Of a stretch of 10,950 nt of DNA, positions 8,032 through 10,950 are shown piece by piece. The notes below the pieces were generated by a model. It did not search any database. It saw only the letters and a program-made list of their open reading frames with translations, and was not told the origin of the DNA. The stretch comes from Planctomycetota bacterium (GTDB lineage Bacteria > Planctomycetota > Planctomycetia > Planctomycetales > Planctomycetaceae). The translations under genes were made by a program, and so were the position numbers. The DNA lies in assembly GCA_029977045.1 (NCBI GenBank), contig JAPOLP010000111.1, positions 1 to 10,950 on the forward strand, given 5' to 3'. Positions within the stretch are counted from its first letter, which is position 1; every line of letters begins with the position of its first letter.

Positions 8032-9488
8032 TTCGCGTACTCCGTGTGAGCGTAGAAAATCACGTTGGTTCCAAGCTGGTAGCAGGCTTCCCAGATCTCC
8101 GGCGAGACGCCCGAATGGTCGTCGGTCCAGGCATCGCCGATATCGCCAGGGTGGTAATAACAGACCAGCCGGCCATCGACGCGCCAACCCAGCGCCTCTT
8201 TTCCGCCGTGCGGAGCGACGTATGGCAGAAACGGGATCTGATACGGGATGCGGTGAATCTGATCGTCGAGCGGGATCGGTGTCGGACGCACGTTCGGCAG
8301 GACCTGATTCATCACGGCGAGGAACTGGCTGTGCCAGCCGCGACTGCCGCCGTTATCCGCAAACAGCATCCCGTGCTTGTCGAGGATGAATTCCCGCAGC
8401 GTTTTGATCTCCGACTTCGAGAGCTGAATGCTCCGCTGGCCTGTCATGTAGACGAACGGCGGGCTCTTGCCGATCGGGAAGTTGTTGAGTTCCCCGACCG
8501 TGCGTGACTCGGTGACCTTCTCGACCTTCTGCTGAGTGCGGATGCCGTACTCGATGAGCATGTTGACGTCGGCACCGATACCGAAGTCCTGATCCCAGTC
8601 GCCGCCCTGGTATTCGAGCCGGATGAACCGCACCTTGCCGAGCTTCGTGCCGCCCGCGAATCCGGCCCCGGCTCCCTGGCCATAGCCGACCGTGTAGGCG
8701 TGCTTGGTAATTTCGTTGAGCTGCAGTTTGATCTCGTCGATCGGCGGCACTTTGAAGCTGATCGCCGCGAACGGATTCACCACGAATTTCTTGCGGATGA
8801 TCTTCTGCACCTGGACCTGCTGAGCGATCTGCTGCTGCTCGCCGCCACCAGCCGGCATCTCGTAGATCTCCTGGCAGCCGCCCATCTGCGTGATGATCAG
8901 AAAGGCGACGAAGAAGACCAGCGAGTAACTCATGAACGCCGCCAGCGACTGATTCAGCCGCTTCGACTTCTTCCCGTAATACCAGGCTTCCGGGTCGAGC
9001 GGATTGGCGGTTCGTTCAATCGGGGTATGGTCGAGGTCCTTTCCATGCAGCACTGCGGCGAGAATCGAATCGCCATCGGTCTTGTGCCGCTGCTCGAAGC
9101 GTTTGAGGTCGAACTCGCGAGCCGCCTTCTCGATCAGCCAGATCACCCAAGCCAGCCCGCCAAAGTACGCCGTCGCGGTTCCCATTCGAGCACACCAGAC
9201 CCGCGGCCCGGCGAGTTCCAGGCAGTCGAGCGAGAACACCGCGAACGTCCACAATGGAAAGAACGCGATGCTCAGCACCGCCGCAAATTGAACCGGTTTA
9301 GCGCGACGGCCCTTCGACGCTTTCAGAATGTGCCAGGCCGAGAAGATCGCAATTGCAGCGAACACGATCCCCGACGCCCACACCGGAGCCGTCTGCCACC
9401 ACATCCAGTCCATCGCGCACAACAACCACGCCGCCGCCGGAGACGCAGCGTTTTTGAAGGCGGGAGATGATGTGAGGCGGTTAACCAT
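8001..9488 (-). CDS. Membrane protein with C-terminal DUF4159 domain (495 aa)
   Basis: Predicted inner-membrane protein with a large soluble domain. Four hydrophobic segments are seen at about 33-55, 67-87, 103-120 and 183-204. The last is followed by a Gly/Gln-rich stretch (213-228) and a basic stretch, KIIRKKF (229-235). DUF4159 (PF13709) covers about 284-488. Its recognisable elements are the strand and glycine turn VRFIRLEYQGGDWDQD (286-301), PPFVYMTGQ (343-351), a helix SKSEIKTLREFIL (357-369), GMLFADNGGSRGW (373-385), and VDGRLVCYYHPGDIGDAW (437-454). The family is often linked with glutamine-amidotransferase-like folds and membrane gene clusters, but no reaction is known. The start at 9488 is uncertain: it has no Shine-Dalgarno, and an internal ATG at 9413 (MDWMWW) would keep all four helices. 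It lies in the same direction as the ExbD genes, and its 3' end overlaps the next gene. Confidence 0.9.
   Translation of the reverse strand: MVNRLTSSPAFKNAASPAAAWLLCAMDWMWWQTAPVWASGIVFAAIAIFSAWHILKASKGRRAKPVQFAAVLSIAFFPLWTFAVFSLDCLELAGPRVWCARMGTATAYFGGLAWVIWLIEKAAREFDLKRFEQRHKTDGDSILAAVLHGKDLDHTPIERTANPLDPEAWYYGKKSKRLNQSLAAFMSYSLVFFVAFLIITQMGGCQEIYEMPAGGGEQQQIAQQVQVQKIIRKKFVVNPFAAISFKVPPIDEIKLQLNEITKHAYTVGYGQGAGAGFAGGTKLGKVRFIRLEYQGGDWDQDFGIGADVNMLIEYGIRTQQKVEKVTESRTVGELNNFPIGKSPPFVYMTGQRSIQLSKSEIKTLREFILDKHGMLFADNGGSRGWHSQFLAVMNQVLPNVRPTPIPLDDQIHRIPYQIPFLPYVAPHGGKEALGWRVDGRLVCYYHPGDIGDAWTDDHSGVSPEIWEACYQLGTNVIFYAHTEYAKWLAARQQTD
8040..8043 (-). promoter_or_regulatory. Ribosome binding site fixing the start of the 546-aa TPR gene
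   Basis: GGAG on the minus strand lies 8 nt before the ATG at 8031, inside the coding region of the DUF4159 gene. It is the reason for choosing this start over the upstream in-frame ATG at 8187. Confidence 0.6.
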
Positions 9489-9503
9489 TGAAGGGGAATC
9501 GTG

Positions 9504-9524
9504 AGTTGGCAGTAGTCAGTAGGC
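9504..9524. repeat. Three tandem heptamers (consensus AGTAGGC)
   Basis: The plus strand reads AGTTGGC, AGTAGTC and AGTAGGC back to back, three 7-bp units with one or two mismatches. They sit 15-36 bp upstream of the DUF4159 start, in the only 72-bp gap before that gene. Short heptamer arrays of this kind occur between genes in several bacterial groups; the role is unknown. Confidence 0.5.
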
Positions 9525-9560
9525 CGCAACAAGCTCTGCGCCGTTCCGGCAACGCCCGTG

Positions 9561-10082
9561 CTACTCAACGCCGTCCAGCAGGCTGTCGAGGTTCTTGTCG
9601 AGGGGGTTGGACTTCGGATCCGCCTGGCGAGTTTCATCAATGCCCATCGCCTTGGCCGCTTTCTCAACGTCCGAGCCAGCTTCGGCGGCTGCTGGTGACT
9701 CGGCAGCGTTCGCATCGGCAACTGCGGCATCGGGAGTCGCTGTCGCAGCAGGTTCGGCAGCGGTGGCGACACTGGCTTCGGCATCCGGCGTCGAGGCTTC
9801 TGCCGGGCCGTACCACAGATACGGGACGACGGTGAACACGACCAACAGAACGACACAGCCAACCGTCGCCTGCACGATGCCCTGGAACAGGCTGCTTTCG
9901 CCGATGGCGCCGAGCACTTCCGCCGGGCTGCGGCCTTTCAGTGTCGCGACGAACTCGCGGAGTTCCGCAGCGGTCGCCGACGCGTCCCCATGCAGACGTT
10001 TCATGTCACCAGCAATGCCGGTTGCCGGCTGCGGCTGGTCTTCAAGTTGTTTGCGTGTCTGATCCATGAGTGGCTCCCGCAT
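9561..10082 (-). CDS. Small single-pass membrane protein with Ala-rich tail (173 aa)
   Basis: Family not recognised. An N-terminal soluble part of about 68 residues includes a likely amphipathic helix (SATAAELREFVATLKGRSP). One strong transmembrane helix follows (about 69-90, IVQATVGCVVLLVVFTVVPYL). Next comes a low-complexity Ala/Pro/Glu/Thr stretch of about 45 residues and a short conserved-looking end, NPLDKNLDSLLDGVE. By topology it is probably a bitopic inner-membrane protein with its Ala-rich tail in the periplasm. Two starts compete. The ATG at 10082 has GGGAG at 7 nt, partly supplied by the adjacent repeat. The ATG at 10067 (168 aa, starting MDQTRK) has its own GGGAG (10074-10078) at 6 nt. 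It lies between the ExbD genes and the DUF4159 gene, in the same direction, which suggests an accessory part of the same membrane complex. This is inference from position and topology only. Confidence 0.8.
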   Translation of the reverse strand: MREPLMDQTRKQLEDQPQPATGIAGDMKRLHGDASATAAELREFVATLKGRSPAEVLGAIGESSLFQGIVQATVGCVVLLVVFTVVPYLWYGPAEASTPDAEASVATAAEPAATATPDAAVADANAAESPAAAEAGSDVEKAAKAMGIDETRQADPKSNPLDKNLDSLLDGVE

Positions 10083-10091
10083 CAGTCTGCT

Positions 10092-10165
10092 CCCTCTCCC
10101 CCGAGATTGGCTTGCACTCGCGGGACTGACATAGATTCGGGGAAGAGGGCCGGGGTGAGGGGGAC
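10092..10165 (+). repeat. Intergenic palindromic repeat, copy A (74 bp)
   Basis: The unit starts CCCTCTCCCCC (10092-10102) and ends with GGGGAAGAGGGCCGGGGTGAGG (10139-10160) plus GGGAC. The C-rich arm pairs with CGGGGAAGAGGG (10138-10149) to form a hairpin. It resembles the CCCTCTCCCC/GGGTGAGGGG REP-like elements scattered between genes in planctomycetes and other GC-rich bacteria. The neighbouring copy B is the same length in reverse orientation. Confidence 0.7.
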
Positions 10166-10176
10166 ACGTTCAATGA

Positions 10177-10250
10177 GCCCCCTCTCCCTGACCCTCTCCC
10201 CCCGCACCTTTGTCGAGCCTGCATTCGCTGGCCGATCGCGGGGGAGAGGG
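10177..10250 (-). repeat. Intergenic palindromic repeat, copy B (74 bp, inverted)
   Basis: Reverse-complemented, this stretch matches copy A over its whole 74 bp: identical 11-bp C-rich start, about 25 of 40 identical in the middle, and about 17 of 20 in the G-rich end. On its own it folds by CCCTCTCCCCCCGC (10192-10205) pairing with GCGGGGGAGAGGG (10238-10250). Only 11 bp separate the two copies, so the pair can also form one long hairpin. Confidence 0.7.
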
Positions 10251-10317
10251 AACTATTGAGTGACCGCGAGGGCAAGACTCTGCCCGCTCAGCCACTCTGA
10301 TTGAGTTGTCGTCTGTC

Positions 10318-10725
10318 TTATTTCTTCTGTTCGTCTTCGACGATATGCACGAGGTCGCCGCCGGCCTCGCTGATGGCTTCAATGACCGGCTCGAAACGCT
10401 GAGCCAGGATTTCCTGGTGAACTTTCAGCAGGACGACTCTCTCACCGGCGGGCGCGTTGCCGAGTTCGTCCTGAATTGCACCGGCAAGCTGGCCGACGCC
10501 GATCTCGCCACCGTTGAGATACAGTTTGTTGTCCTTGTCGACGACGATGCTGACCTTCGAGTGGCCGGCTGCTTCGATGTTCGCTGCTTTGGCCGGAGTC
10601 CACTGCAGATGGCTGTCGTCCTGAGCTCGCGCGAGGATTACAAAGAAGATCAGCAGGTTAAAGGCGATATCGCCCATCGCCATGCTGGGCACTTCGGCTC
10701 GCGATGTCTTGCGTTTGATTTTCAT
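10318..10725 (-). CDS. ExbD/TolR-family biopolymer transport protein (135 aa)
   Basis: Predicted component of a proton-motive-force-driven ExbB/ExbD-type motor in the inner membrane. A short basic cytoplasmic start (MKIKRKTSR) is followed by one transmembrane helix (about 18-33). Asp19 in the run GDIAFNLLIFF aligns with the essential membrane Asp of ExbD/TolR. The periplasmic domain (about 56-130) has the family pattern of beta strand SIVVDKDNKLYLNG (59-72), helix, strand ERVVLLKVHQE and helix EPVIEAISEAGG. Length is typical for ExbD. Its ATG overlaps the stop of the preceding ExbD-like gene (ATGA, 10722-10725), so translation is probably coupled. The tail after the helix, DLVHIVEDEQKK, is charged. 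A stop at 10318 is followed by the repeat-filled gap. Confidence 0.92.
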   Translation of the reverse strand: MKIKRKTSRAEVPSMAMGDIAFNLLIFFVILARAQDDSHLQWTPAKAANIEAAGHSKVSIVVDKDNKLYLNGGEIGVGQLAGAIQDELGNAPAGERVVLLKVHQEILAQRFEPVIEAISEAGGDLVHIVEDEQKK

Positions 10726-10950
10726 GGGACCGCCACCGTCTGCTCTTCTTCAAGCTGGAGAGTGACGATCCCGCCAGCGTCTTCGATCCGCGACGTGACA
10801 GCGATCCACTGTGAGTACGGAGTGTCCTTGCGGCTCTTGACGACGACGACTTTGTCCTCGGGTCGCGGCTTCACGTCGAGCTTAGCCTTCAGCTTCGGCT
10901 GGAACGTCTCCATCGTGACGATGTCGCCGTTGAGGAAGACGGCCTGCCGG
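10722..10950 (-). CDS. ExbD-like protein, C-terminal part (cut by window edge)
   Basis: Only the last 75 codons are inside the window; the gene continues upstream past 10950. The visible part reads as the periplasmic domain of an ExbD/TolR protein: strand and turn AVFLNGDIVT, helix, strand EDKVVVVKSRKDTPYSQW, helix, and a final strand GGIVTLQLEEEQ. The membrane helix and its Asp would lie outside. It is distinct from, and overlaps by 4 bp, the second ExbD-like gene. Two different ExbD subunits side by side are common in the planctomycete and myxobacterial versions of this motor. The internal Met at 10913 is not a start, since coding continues upstream without a stop. Confidence 0.85.
   Translation of the reverse strand, partial: RQAVFLNGDIVTMETFQPKLKAKLDVKPRPEDKVVVVKSRKDTPYSQWIAVTSRIEDAGGIVTLQLEEEQTVAVP

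Noticed and set aside
8032..8187. Upstream extension of the 546-aa TPR protein to the ATG at 8187
   Set aside because: The extra 52 residues are Arg/Pro/Trp-rich, lie within the DUF4159 domain in another frame, and would bury the signal peptide.
7399..9470. Plus-strand open frames at 7399-8049 and 8700-9470
   Set aside because: Both are antisense to the TPR and DUF4159 genes and show only Arg/Leu/Val-rich shadow composition.
10092..10250. CRISPR array
   Set aside because: There are only two copies, in opposite orientation, with an 11-bp spacer and hairpin structure; this is a palindromic intergenic repeat pair.
10270..10285. GGGCA/TGCCC hairpin after the ExbD gene as a terminator
   Set aside because: The stem is only 5 bp and no T-tract follows on the minus strand.

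Overview
The window most likely comes from a member of the Planctomycetota. The strongest reason is the adjacent pair of secreted proteins, one of the DUF1549/DUF1553 type and one of the DUF1501 type, which are hugely amplified in planctomycetes. Supporting signs are moderately high GC, many exported TPR proteins, a DUF4159 protein next to ExbD-type genes, and intergenic CCCTCTCCCC/GGGGAGAGGG repeats. Species or genus cannot be fixed from the sequence alone.

All eight genes supported here are on the minus strand, so the window reads from right to left. From 10950 down to 6391 lies what looks like one envelope-energisation cluster: the C-terminal end of one ExbD-like protein, a second complete ExbD-like protein overlapping it by ATGA, a 235-bp gap filled by an inverted pair of 74-bp repeats, a small single-pass membrane protein with an Ala-rich tail, a four-helix membrane protein carrying a DUF4159 domain, and a secreted TPR protein whose start overlaps the DUF4159 gene by 31 bp. 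An ExbB/TolQ-like partner is expected just upstream, outside the window.

A 220-bp gap (6171-6390) holds a fair sigma70-like promoter and a 12-bp palindrome. It leads into a two-gene unit: DUF1549/DUF1553 (PSCyt2-like, with a CxxCH motif), then DUF1501 with a twin-arginine-type signal. This unit is closed by a perfect 9-bp-stem terminator at 2577-2610. The last gene (104-2473) encodes a 789-residue exported protein with TPRs at both ends and, between them, two diverged copies of a beta-rich module.

Functionally, the right-hand cluster suggests a proton-motive-force-driven inner-membrane complex (ExbD pair plus DUF4159 and the small bitopic protein) that works with periplasmic TPR scaffolds. 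The left-hand genes are exported proteins of unproved biochemical role. No RNA genes, CRISPR arrays, insertion sequences or attachment sites were recognised. Long open frames on the plus strand are antisense shadows of the minus-strand genes.
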